Below are positions 1 to 5,928 of a DNA stretch of 12,839 nt, one piece after another. The notes below the pieces were generated by a model. The model was not told the DNA's origin. It did not search any database and worked only from the letters and a program-made list of their open reading frames with translations. The number at the start of each line of letters is the position of its first letter. Position 1 is the first letter of the stretch. The DNA comes from Candidatus Fermentibacterales bacterium (GTDB taxonomy: Bacteria > Fermentibacterota > Fermentibacteria > Fermentibacterales > JAFGKQ01), in assembly GCA_016928495.1 (NCBI GenBank), contig JAFGKQ010000210.1, positions 1 through 12,839 on the forward strand. Reading direction: 5' to 3'. A program made the translations under genes and the position numbers.

Positions 1-689
1 CTCCCGTTGCATGCCGCGGCGATGCGCATCGCGCATGACGGGTCGACCTGCAGCTTCTCCTCGAGCTCTCTGGCCACAGCCGCCGCCGGGATCCTCCTGA
101 ACCTCACAAGCTGAGACCTCGACCTGACGGTCGGCAGCAGGCTCGAGAAAGAGCTCGTTGTCAGGATCAGGTGAACACCGGGGGGCGGTTCCTCTAGTGT
201 CTTGAGCAGAGCGTTCGCCGCCTCGACCCTCATGCTCTCCGCCCCGGAGATTATCTCCACCCTCCCCCTGTTCTCGAAGGCCCTTCGAGAGAGCCTCTGA
301 GAGATGGCCCTCACCTGCGCTATTCCTATGTAGCCCTTTCCGGAGATCTCCAATGGGCTGATCCCGTCGGTGGCCCTTCTCTGGAAGAGCTCCAGAAGCT
401 GCTCCTCGGTCGTAGACCCCGTCACGGGAACGGTAACCCTGACATCGGGGTGGTCGAATCGGAAGACCCGCTCGCACTGCCTGCAGCCCCCGCAGTAGCC
501 CGAACCTGCCTGCCGCTCGCAGACCAGCGAGGCCGCAAGGCCAAGCGCCGCGGTAAGCCTCCCGACCCCCTGCGGACCCGAGAAGACGTAGGCATGGGCC
601 AGCCTTCCCGACTCCAGGGCAGACTCCACCAGTCTCGCGGCCTGGTCCTGGTACCTGACGCTCTCGAAAGCTCTCAACGTTCCGGCCAC
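1..689 (-). CDS. holB: DNA polymerase III delta' subunit (clamp loader), 3' end missing
   Basis: This encodes the N-terminal AAA+ part of a clamp-loader subunit, which helps load the sliding clamp onto primed DNA. The gene runs off the window at base 1. Visible are the opening block LVESALESGRLAHAYVFSGP, a P-loop-like GPQGVGRLT, a four-cysteine zinc module (CERQAGSGYCGGCRQC), a Walker B/sensor region ending NALLKTLEEPPPGVHLILTT, and an arginine-finger region VRSRSQ. The P-loop has Arg-Leu where an active ATPase has Lys-Thr/Ser, and the usual SRC is SRS. Both fit delta', which in E. coli does not bind ATP, better than DnaX. The start is uncertain: GTG at 689, or TTG at 677 (giving MRAFESVRYQDQ), which matches the family start better. 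Neither has a strong ribosome site. It begins at the 3' end of the envC-like gene, so it is probably translationally coupled to it. A diverged dnaX is the alternative. Confidence 0.85.
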   Translation of the reverse strand, partial: MAGTLRAFESVRYQDQAARLVESALESGRLAHAYVFSGPQGVGRLTAALGLAASLVCERQAGSGYCGGCRQCERVFRFDHPDVRVTVPVTGSTTEEQLLELFQRRATDGISPLEISGKGYIGIAQVRAISQRLSRRAFENRGRVEIISGAESMRVEAANALLKTLEEPPPGVHLILTTSSFSSLLPTVRSRSQLVRFRRIPAAAVARELEEKLQVDPSCAMRIAAACNG

Positions 690-693
690 CCGA

Positions 694-1806
694 TCATTCG
701 AGATACCATTCGGGGTCAACCGGCTGGCCACCGTTCCTGATCTCGAAGTAGACCCCGGCGCTGCCGCCCGGGAGCCTGCCGGTCGTGCCGATCTCCTGGC
801 CCGACCCTATCTCGTCCCCCACCGCCACGGAGTTGTCCGACATGTAGCCATACACGGTGAAGAAGCCATCGCCGTGGTCTATGATCACCATCTGCTCGTA
901 GCTGGCGAACCTGTCGGCGTAGAGCACCGTTCCCCCACGCACCGCCCTCACCGGCTCGGAGGCCTGGCTGGAGATGCATACGCCGTCGTTCACGGTCTCG
1001 GTGCCGTAGACGGGATGCACGACGATGCCGAAGTGCCTGGTCACGCTTCCCGAGACGGGCCATTCTATGGAGCCCCTGTTCTGCTCGAAGTAGCTGTCAG
1101 GCGACCCCACAGGGCCAAGCGGAGCGACATGCCCGCTTCCCGACTGGAGGTTGGCGACAAGAGCGCCCAGGCGCTGCCTCTCGGCTTCGAGAGCCAGGGC
1201 GGAGTCCCTCGCTGCCTCTATCTCCGTCTCGATCTCGCTGCGGAGCGCCGCCTGTCTCGCCTCCTCGAGATAGATGCTCTCCCCTACCTCGATCATCCTC
1301 TCCTGGAGAACGGCCACCCGCTGATGCAGGACCGCCAGCGAATCACGGAAGTGGCCCAGCGAGTCGGTGCTCCTCGAGAGCCTGGAGTACTCGTTCGCGG
1401 CCTGCCTGGCCAGGTGATCCAGGTAGGCTTCGCGTCGCACCATCGCACCTATGCCCCCGGAGCCGAAGAGGGTCTCGAAGCCGGTCGACCGCCTGTGGGA
1501 GTAGATGTACAGAAGGTAGGCCCTGAGGCTCTCCTCGAGGTCGCCTCTCGTCGAATCGGTACGGCCGGCAGTGCCCTCGACGGCCTCTATCGAGAGCGAG
1601 ATCTCCGCCTCCTGTCTGGAGAGCTCCCTGTAGAGCTCTCTGGCCGTCTCGAGCTCCTCGTGCATGGCCAGCAGCAACTCGACCACCTCGGCCTGCTGAG
1701 CCTCGAGCTCTGCGAGCCTCTCCCTGGTCCCGGCCAGCCTGGCATCCAGGCTGTCCACTGCCGAGGCGGATGGCAGGAGCAGGGGCAGGAGCAGCAGCAG
1801 GCTCAT
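694..1806 (-). CDS. envC: EnvC-like murein hydrolase activator (coiled coil + degenerate LytM/M23 domain)
   Basis: A 370-residue secreted protein. Residues 1-16 form a hydrophobic export signal (SLLLLLPLLLPSASA) with no positive n-region, which is unusual. Residues about 18-215 are a long Glu/Arg/Leu-rich coiled coil. Residues about 248-368 are a LytM/peptidase M23 fold (WPVSGSVTRHFG ... VYFEIRNGGQPVDPEWYL). The zinc ligands of active M23 enzymes are missing: the HxxxD position reads NDGVC, the HxH position reads VYF, and the His before G in the third motif is followed by FFTVYGYM as in EnvC. Known family members with this layout do not cut peptidoglycan but switch on cell-division amidases under FtsEX control, so that role is inferred. 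The ATG has a GGAG about 10 bases upstream, and the gene starts 35 bases after metK. No FtsEX or amidase gene is in the window. Confidence 0.85.
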   Translation of the reverse strand: MSLLLLLPLLLPSASAVDSLDARLAGTRERLAELEAQQAEVVELLLAMHEELETARELYRELSRQEAEISLSIEAVEGTAGRTDSTRGDLEESLRAYLLYIYSHRRSTGFETLFGSGGIGAMVRREAYLDHLARQAANEYSRLSRSTDSLGHFRDSLAVLHQRVAVLQERMIEVGESIYLEEARQAALRSEIETEIEAARDSALALEAERQRLGALVANLQSGSGHVAPLGPVGSPDSYFEQNRGSIEWPVSGSVTRHFGIVVHPVYGTETVNDGVCISSQASEPVRAVRGGTVLYADRFASYEQMVIIDHGDGFFTVYGYMSDNSVAVGDEIGSGQEIGTTGRLPGGSAGVYFEIRNGGQPVDPEWYLE

Positions 1807-1841
1807 CCCGTCACGACTCCCGGGGCAGCCTGCGGCCGGGA

Positions 1842-2999
1842 TCAGTCGAGCAGCAGGCGCCGGAGATCGTCGGCCCTGTCGGTCTTCTCCCAGGTAAAGG
1901 TGCCATCGCCTCCGGGGTTCCTTCCGAAATGGCCGAAAGCAGCGGTCCGTCTGTATATCGGCCTCTGCAGATCGAGATACTCAATTATGGCGTAGGGCGT
2001 GAGGACGAACACCTCCCTGACCGCGCTCTCGATCCTGAGCGGGTCCACCGATTCTGTGCCGAAGGTATCGACACGGACAGACCGCGGCTCGGGCTTGCCA
2101 ATGGCGTAAGCCAGCTGGACCTCGCACCTGTCCGCAGCTCCCGAGGCAACGATGTTCTTGGCGATGTGCCTTGCCATGTAGGTGGCCGACCTGTCTACCT
2201 TCGTCGGGTCCTTGCCCGAGAAGGCGCCGCCGCCGTGCCTTCCCTCCCCGCCGTAGGTATCCACGATGACCTTGCGCCCGGTTAGCCCGGAGTCCCCGTG
2301 CGGCCCCCCTATCGCGAACCTGCCGGAGGGGTTGTAGAGCAGATGGCCGTTCCAGTCCAGGTGCGGGTCGAAGGTGTCGAGAACGGGGGCGATGACCTTC
2401 CGCCTGATGTCGTCCTCCATCTCGGCCTCGAGGGCATCGTCCGCGTGATGGACCGACATCAGGATCTCCCTGATGTGAAGCGGACGGTCATCCTCGTACT
2501 CGACGGTGACCTGGCTCTTGGCATCCGGTCTTGCCCAGGGCAGCAGCCCTTCCTTGCGGATCTCCGACAGCCTCTCGAGCAGCCTGTGGGCTATCTGGAT
2601 GGGGTAGGGCATGAACGCGCTGGTCTCCCTGCAGGCGTAGCCGAACATGATGCCCTGGTCTCCCGCGCCGTGCTCGGCCTCCACACCCTGGTCTATGTCC
2701 GACGACTGAGGGTGTATGAGGCAGAGGTACTTGTTCTCCTCCCAGTGGAAGCCGAGCCCCGGCAGGGTGTAGCCGATGTCCCTTATGGTCTCCCTCGCGA
2801 CATCGACGAAGTCGATCTTCACGCTGCTCTTCACCTCGCCGGCAAGCAGGCAGAAGTTGGTGGTGACGAGGGTCTCGCAAGCGACGTGGGAGTTCCTGTC
2901 CCCGGCCAGGTGTGCGTCCAGGATGGCGTCGGAGACCTGATCGCAGATCTTGTCGGGGTGTCCCTCGGACACCGATTCGCTAGTGAAGAGGTTTCGCAT
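1842..2999 (-). CDS. metK: S-adenosylmethionine synthetase (methionine adenosyltransferase)
   Basis: MetK makes S-adenosylmethionine from methionine and ATP, releasing phosphate and diphosphate; it is cytosolic. The 385-residue product has normal family length and the expected motifs: GHPDK at residues 13-17, GAGDQG at 111-116 (the adenine-binding signature), FAIGGPHGDSGLTGRK around 228-242, and the glycine-rich P-loop GGGAFSGKDPTKVDRS at 256-271. No key residue is missing. The ATG at 2999 is supported by GGAAAGG eight bases upstream and by the standard start RNLFTSESVSEGHPDK. A SAM-II riboswitch and a strong promoter lie directly upstream, so expression should fall when SAM is plentiful. The neighbours upstream make homocysteine, the precursor of its substrate. 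The downstream envC-like and holB-like genes follow closely and are probably co-transcribed. Confidence 0.98.
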   Translation of the reverse strand: MRNLFTSESVSEGHPDKICDQVSDAILDAHLAGDRNSHVACETLVTTNFCLLAGEVKSSVKIDFVDVARETIRDIGYTLPGLGFHWEENKYLCLIHPQSSDIDQGVEAEHGAGDQGIMFGYACRETSAFMPYPIQIAHRLLERLSEIRKEGLLPWARPDAKSQVTVEYEDDRPLHIREILMSVHHADDALEAEMEDDIRRKVIAPVLDTFDPHLDWNGHLLYNPSGRFAIGGPHGDSGLTGRKVIVDTYGGEGRHGGGAFSGKDPTKVDRSATYMARHIAKNIVASGAADRCEVQLAYAIGKPEPRSVRVDTFGTESVDPLRIESAVREVFVLTPYAIIEYLDLQRPIYRRTAAFGHFGRNPGGDGTFTWEKTDRADDLRRLLLD

Positions 3000-3007
3000 C
3001 TCGCCAG

Positions 3008-3074
3008 CCTTTCCGGGCTTAGTCGGATTTCTCGGGGCCGGACGGAAGACTGGCCCTGAAGGAGGGATCCGACT
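3008..3074 (-). promoter_or_regulatory. metK leader: candidate expression platform with competing stems
   Basis: Between the SAM-II aptamer and the metK start codon the RNA can form a perfect 8-bp stem, AGTCGGAT (3074-3067) with ATCCGACT (3028-3021). It encloses a 5-bp hairpin, GGGCC (3056-3052) with GGCCC (3039-3035). The left arm contains the GTC (3073-3071) that the aptamer needs for its pseudoknot, so the two folds exclude each other. If the right arm is freed, its TCCG (3027-3024) can pair with CGGA (3015-3012) and cover the start of the ribosome site GGAAAGG (3014-3008). The anti-SD-like CCTCCTT (3065-3059) also lies here. The pairings are visible; the switching mechanism is inferred. 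I see no U-tract, so control at translation rather than termination seems likelier. Confidence 0.5.
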
Positions 3075-3122
3075 TTTTAGCTTTTTTTAACGTGGTTGCA
3101 ATAGGTCCCAAATCAATCCACA
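3069..3122 (-). promoter_or_regulatory. SAM-II riboswitch aptamer (metA motif) upstream of metK
   Basis: Read on the minus strand, this stretch carries the hallmarks of SAM-II in order. A short P1 stem TGTGG (3122-3118) pairs with CCACG (3095-3091, one U-G pair). The loop contains TGATTTG and then ATTGCA just before the 3' P1 strand. After P1 come TTAAAA and the highly conserved GCTAAAAAG. The H-type pseudoknot is satisfied by GAC in the loop (3107-3105) with GTC right after the A-run (3073-3071). The reference aptamer, as I recall it, uses CC with GG at this place, so this looks like compensatory change. The predicted transcription start (about 3123) falls at the first base of the aptamer, and the gene that follows is metK, a typical SAM-II target. 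SAM binding usually lowers expression. Confidence 0.92.
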
Positions 3123-3129
3123 ACCAGCG

Positions 3130-3158
3130 ATGATATGCCCGTTCCTCGCGTCTGTCAA
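3130..3158 (-). promoter_or_regulatory. sigma70-type promoter of metK
   Basis: TTGACA (3158-3153), a 17-base spacer and TATCAT (3135-3130) form a near-consensus housekeeping promoter on the minus strand. The expected start, six to seven bases past the -10 box, is at about 3123, which is the first base of the SAM-II aptamer. The leader is therefore about 124 nt. The promoter lies 35 bases past the stop of the HcyBio gene, so metK can be transcribed independently of the homocysteine operon, although read-through is possible because no clear terminator lies between them. Confidence 0.8.
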
Positions 3159-3193
3159 ACCCGGTGGGAGCGGCGATCCCGGGAGGAGCAACC

Positions 3194-4387
3194 TCACGCC
3201 GGACGCCCGCCCGGGTACCCCGCCGCACCCGGCAGGGGAGCAACCGGTCTGCTCAGCAGGAACCTCCCTTCCATCATCAGGTCCCGGAGCTCACCGGCGA
3301 TCGCGCGGGCCCTCGGATAGCTCGAGATCGAGGAGCAGCGAACCCGCTTCCCGCGCAGCTCGAAGCACCCGCTCCTCAGCTCGGCGTAGCTGACCATCCC
3401 CAGGGGCGGCGCGCCGCCGTGCTCCGGATAGTCCGACCCGTAGTCGACCACCGGAGCGAGGATGTCCTCGTCGGACACCGAGGTGAAGGCAGCCATCTGC
3501 TCGTCGAGGATGGGAACCGGGACGGCTATGCCTACGGCGAGGGATACACCGTAGCCCCTTATGGAGACTCCGCGCACGTACTCCCTCCTCATCCCCTTGA
3601 GGTCTCCGGCGACACAGATCGTCCCGGCTCCCTCCATGGGGACTCCCCTTTCGTTCCTCCTCACGTCGGGATCGTGCTGTGTCCCATGGAAGCAGACATA
3701 GCCCTCCCCGCCTCCCAGCAGTATCCTGGAGCCCAGGCCTATGGTCCTGTAGAGCGGGTCGTTCAGGAGCGGCGAGAGCTGCCCAGCCGAGGAGAAGCCC
3801 GCGTTCGCCGCGCCCGGTCTGAGGATCCCGAGGTAGGTGTAGATCGGCCGCTCTATGGAGGCGTTCACCGCGACGTTGTAGTTCTGGTAGGCGTTCCTGG
3901 GGTTGACCAGAATGGCGTCCCCCATAGAGGCAAGGTCCAGCTCGGCCTCGACGCTCCGCCTGGGATAGCAGTCGCCCCCGTATGCCTCGCCCCTGAAGAG
4001 AACGCTCTTCCCGGCCACCAGGTCCTCGATGACGTGCCCGCCGCCGTAGGCGAAACGGCCGGGGAAGACGCTGTTCGCCGGATCGCCCTCCGGCAGGCTT
4101 GTTGCGCCGATGTAGACGTCTACCGCGGCGAGACCGGCGTAGGCCGGGACGTCGTTCAGCCAGGCCTTCTGTAGCTTGATCCTGGGGCTGGTATGACCGA
4201 CGTTCAGGAAGGCCCCGCTCGAGCACATGGGACCGAAGGTCCCGGTGGTCACCACATCTACCTTCCCGGCTGTCGCACGGATGCCTTCCGATCGGGATAT
4301 CCAGGCCATCTCCTCGGCGGTCACCACCACGGCAGAGCCAGCCCGAAGCTTCTCGTTTATCTCCTCCCAGGTTCTCTCCAGTCGCAT
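3194..4387 (-). CDS. Homocysteine biosynthesis protein, HcyBio/DUF39 family (MA1821-like)
   Basis: A 397-residue protein of the HcyBio family (formerly DUF39). In Methanosarcina and in sulfate-reducing bacteria this family, with the NIL/ferredoxin partner, is linked genetically to making homocysteine from aspartate semialdehyde and sulfide without the O-acylhomoserine route. The family signature is clear: VDVVTTGTFGPMCSSGAF near residues 43-60, GHTSPRIKLQKAWLNDVPAY, RGEAYGGDCYP, VNPRNAYQNYNVAVN, and the C-terminal PRARAIAGELRDLM. Cys55 and Cys140 sit where the two cysteines considered important in MA1821 lie. The ATG at 4387 has GGGAGGG six bases upstream and overlaps the 3' end of the ferredoxin gene by 31 bases. 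The frame stays open a further 173 codons upstream, but that stretch is read in another frame as the ferredoxin gene, so it is not part of this protein. Confidence 0.93.
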   Translation of the reverse strand: MRLERTWEEINEKLRAGSAVVVTAEEMAWISRSEGIRATAGKVDVVTTGTFGPMCSSGAFLNVGHTSPRIKLQKAWLNDVPAYAGLAAVDVYIGATSLPEGDPANSVFPGRFAYGGGHVIEDLVAGKSVLFRGEAYGGDCYPRRSVEAELDLASMGDAILVNPRNAYQNYNVAVNASIERPIYTYLGILRPGAANAGFSSAGQLSPLLNDPLYRTIGLGSRILLGGGEGYVCFHGTQHDPDVRRNERGVPMEGAGTICVAGDLKGMRREYVRGVSIRGYGVSLAVGIAVPVPILDEQMAAFTSVSDEDILAPVVDYGSDYPEHGGAPPLGMVSYAELRSGCFELRGKRVRCSSISSYPRARAIAGELRDLMMEGRFLLSRPVAPLPGAAGYPGGRPA

Positions 4388-4824
4388 ACCGGGCCCTCCC
4401 CTCCTGCGGCCAGCAGCTCCCCTATGGACTCCAGAGCGCCGTAGACGCAGCCAGGCACACAGAGCCCGCAGCCCGTGCATTTCTCCTCGTCCAGCCTCAC
4501 CTCGAGAGTCGCCGGATCCAGGACGAGCGCCTCCGACGGGCACTGGGCCACACATGCGCCGCAGTGGACGCAGGACTTCTCGTCGAGCCAGACGTTCCTC
4601 GATGGATGCCTGACGGCTACCGAGCACTCCTCGAGAAAGCGGAAGGCCCCGGAGAGCGCCTCTTCCTCCCCAAGGAAGATGGCCAGCATCCTTCCGTCCT
4701 CCGACGGGGAGATGAAGGCCTGCATGATGTTCACCTCGACATCGCAGCTCTTCAGGAGCCTCGATATTATCGGCTTGTCCATGACGGCCTTGGGAAAGGT
4801 GAGCAGCGCGCTTCTGCTCTTCAT
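4357..4824 (-). CDS. NIL domain + two [4Fe-4S] ferredoxin protein, partner of HcyBio (MA1822-like)
   Basis: A 155-residue protein. Residues 1-75 form a NIL-like domain (LTFPKAVMDKPIISRLLKSC ... MQAFISPSEDGRMLAIFLGE), otherwise known from methionine ABC transporter ATPases and linked to methionine-related sensing. It is followed by two ferredoxin motifs, CVHCGACVAQCP and CTGCGLCVPGCVYGAL, each with the CxxCxxCxxxC pattern for a [4Fe-4S] cluster. Proteins with this layout are encoded beside HcyBio and are thought to supply electrons for the reductive sulfur step in homocysteine formation. The ATG at 4824 shares ATGA with the stop of the UPF0280 gene and has GGAGG eight bases upstream, so translation is coupled. 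The clusters imply an anaerobic cytoplasm. All eight cluster cysteines are present. Confidence 0.93.
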   Translation of the reverse strand: MKSRSALLTFPKAVMDKPIISRLLKSCDVEVNIMQAFISPSEDGRMLAIFLGEEEALSGAFRFLEECSVAVRHPSRNVWLDEKSCVHCGACVAQCPSEALVLDPATLEVRLDEEKCTGCGLCVPGCVYGALESIGELLAAGGEGPVCDWREPGRR

Positions 4825-5612
4825 ACGACCTGCCTCCCTCCGGTCCCGGCGCCACGGCCCGCGCTGTCCAGGCGCACGCTGCCGCCGACTCCGATCCTGT
4901 CCCCACAACACACCAGCAGTCCCCTCAGTCTCCCGATCAGAGCCCCGTCGCTCATCGCCGCCTCCACATCCTCCGGTGCCCTGATGCTGTTGGCTATGGC
5001 CGTAGCGGCGGCATCGGCCTCGGCTCCGCTTCCGGCAATCGCCACCACGGCATCAGCCTGCCCGAAGGAGAGGGAGTGACCGAACCTGCCGCTCGAGGTG
5101 CAGACTCCTACTCCTCCCCGTGCACTCACCGTGAAGGTGATGCGCCGGGGGAAGGGGGAGCGCTCGCCGGGGAACAGAGCGATGCTGATGTCTCCCGGAG
5201 CTATCGCGAAGACGTCCCCGCCGTTCTCGACGATCACCCTGGATGACAGGCGCCCGAGGTCCCGGCCAACGCGCTCGGCGATCGCCCCGGCAACACAGGC
5301 CATCGGGCCCACGTTCCAGGCACCGGAGGCTCGCAGCATCTCGGCCACGACCGGGGAGGGAGCCTGATCGGCATCCATGGAGACCGGGCAGAGGGAGCTT
5401 GCGAACCGCCCTCCTCCCGGACCCTCGATGACCGCCTCGATCTCTCTCCTGGCCATCGACAGGGATGCGTCCGCCAGCATCTCCAGCGGGCCCTCGCAGC
5501 TCACCTGCATGTTGCTCTGGCCGCGTGTGAGCTCGAACACGCGAAGTCCGGAGCCTCCCTCGCTCACCCACTTCCTGTAGGTGCGATTCCCGTAGACACT
5601 GCAGCAGCCCAT
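4821..5612 (-). CDS. UPF0280 (ApbE-like) family protein, sulfide assimilation accessory (MA1715-like)
   Basis: A 263-residue protein with the UPF0280 core: NVGPMACVAGAIAERVGRDL around residues 105-125, then VIVENGGDVFAIAPGDISIA, GVCTSSGRFGHSLSFG and DAAATAIANSI. The fold is related to the flavin-transferring ApbE proteins. In Methanosarcina acetivorans the homologue MA1715 is reported to help use sulfide efficiently for homocysteine, and the family is often encoded with HcyBio and NIL/ferredoxin genes, as here. The biochemical reaction is not known. The ATG at 5612 follows a good ribosome site, GGAGGAGA. It is the first gene of a three-gene operon with overlapping junctions. The start CCSVYGNRTYRKWV matches the family's N-terminal Tyr-Arg-x-x-Val feature. 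Confidence 0.9.
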   Translation of the reverse strand: MGCCSVYGNRTYRKWVSEGGSGLRVFELTRGQSNMQVSCEGPLEMLADASLSMARREIEAVIEGPGGGRFASSLCPVSMDADQAPSPVVAEMLRASGAWNVGPMACVAGAIAERVGRDLGRLSSRVIVENGGDVFAIAPGDISIALFPGERSPFPRRITFTVSARGGVGVCTSSGRFGHSLSFGQADAVVAIAGSGAEADAAATAIANSIRAPEDVEAAMSDGALIGRLRGLLVCCGDRIGVGGSVRLDSAGRGAGTGGRQVV

Positions 5613-5656
5613 TCTCCTCCGACCATCCCATCATCGTGAGAGTGGCGGCATCGCCC

Positions 5657-5679
5657 GTCCCTCCGGGCGGCAGAGGGAC
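5657..5679 (-). repeat. Hairpin in the leader of the homocysteine operon
   Basis: A perfect 7-bp inverted repeat, GTCCCTC and GAGGGAC, with a 9-nt loop. It ends 44 bases before the UPF0280 start codon. With no U-tract after it, it is not a classical terminator. It could be part of a structured leader. Confidence 0.5.
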
Positions 5680-5719
5680 CGCGGCTCTGCGTGAGACGAC
5701 ATGACATGAGATGCACGAA

Positions 5720-5738
5720 GCCCCGGGAGACCCGGGGC
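5720..5738. repeat. Perfect 8-bp GC-rich hairpin
   Basis: GCCCCGGG, a 3-base loop AGA, and CCCGGGGC make a very stable hairpin on either strand. It lies between two divergent genes about 110 bases from the UPF0280 start. No T-run follows on either strand, so a simple intrinsic terminator is unlikely. It may be a leader structure of the homocysteine operon. Confidence 0.6.
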
Positions 5739-5801
5739 CGGTTTCAGAGGAGGCTAGAAGCTCCCGTGCCGGTCAGCCGCGGGTTCCCCCCCGGGGCGTG
5801 A

Positions 5802-5813
5802 TCATGCGCATGA
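5802..5813. repeat. 12-bp perfect palindrome, possible operator
   Basis: TCATGCGCATGA is a perfect palindrome, followed at once by a second 8-bp palindrome, GCGTACGC (5814-5821). Such symmetric sites often bind dimeric regulators, but I recognise no specific family and chance cannot be excluded. Confidence 0.3.
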
Positions 5814-5887
5814 GCGTACGCATTCGCGTGGTGTGGCGTCCGCAGCGGAAGCTGCAAGAGGAGCGATCACAGAGGAATCTCGCTGAC

Positions 5888-5904
5888 ATAGTGGGGCGCA
5901 CTAT
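5888..5904. promoter_or_regulatory. Dyad overlapping the candidate promoter, possible operator
   Basis: ATAGTG and CACTAT are perfect 6-bp arms around a 5-base centre. The dyad covers the candidate -10 box (5905-5900) and the expected transcription start of the homocysteine operon, a position where a bound repressor would block RNA polymerase. No regulator gene is in the window, so its owner is unknown. Confidence 0.35.
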
Positions 5905-5928
5905 CGGGCGAGCCGAGGCTTCCGTCAA
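5900..5928 (-). promoter_or_regulatory. Candidate sigma70 promoter of the homocysteine operon
   Basis: TTGACG (5928-5923), a 17-base spacer and GATAGT (5905-5900) on the minus strand. The -35 box is good and the -10 box is moderate (4 of 6). It would give a leader of about 280 nt before the UPF0280 gene. A promoter nearer the gene was not found, but weaker ones may exist. Confidence 0.4.

Noticed and set aside
3075-3088. Two T-runs (A-runs on minus) near metK read as a terminator
   Set aside because: They are the TTAAAA and GCTAAAAAG elements of the SAM-II aptamer, and no stem precedes the plus-strand T-runs.
3160-3183. Possible terminator of the HcyBio gene (CCCGG ... CCGGG followed by TTT on minus)
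   Set aside because: The stem is only 5 bp with a 13-base loop, and just three T follow, which already belong to the metK -35 region.
3019-3243. A 74-codon minus-strand frame spanning the metK leader
   Set aside because: It crosses the promoter and the SAM-II aptamer, starts inside the HcyBio gene and has no recognisable product.
4388-4906. A 173-codon in-frame N-terminal extension of the HcyBio gene, giving a 570-residue protein
   Set aside because: The same bases encode the NIL/ferredoxin protein in another frame with clear cluster motifs. The extension is Arg/Gly-rich with no family match, and MRLERTW at 4387 has a strong ribosome site.
5634-5680. A SAM-I-like string (GGAGGGACGGGCGATG) upstream of UPF0280
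   Set aside because: The resemblance to the SAM-I core is partial. The kink-turn, the CTTATCAAGAG start and the GGCCC/TGA/CC joins are missing, and the bases are explained by a simple 7-bp hairpin.
5721-5810. Possible cobalamin riboswitch or small structured RNA gene near the GC-rich hairpin
   Set aside because: No B12-box-like GCCACTG/AGGAGACC combination in the right order, and no tRNA, SRP or tmRNA signature was found.
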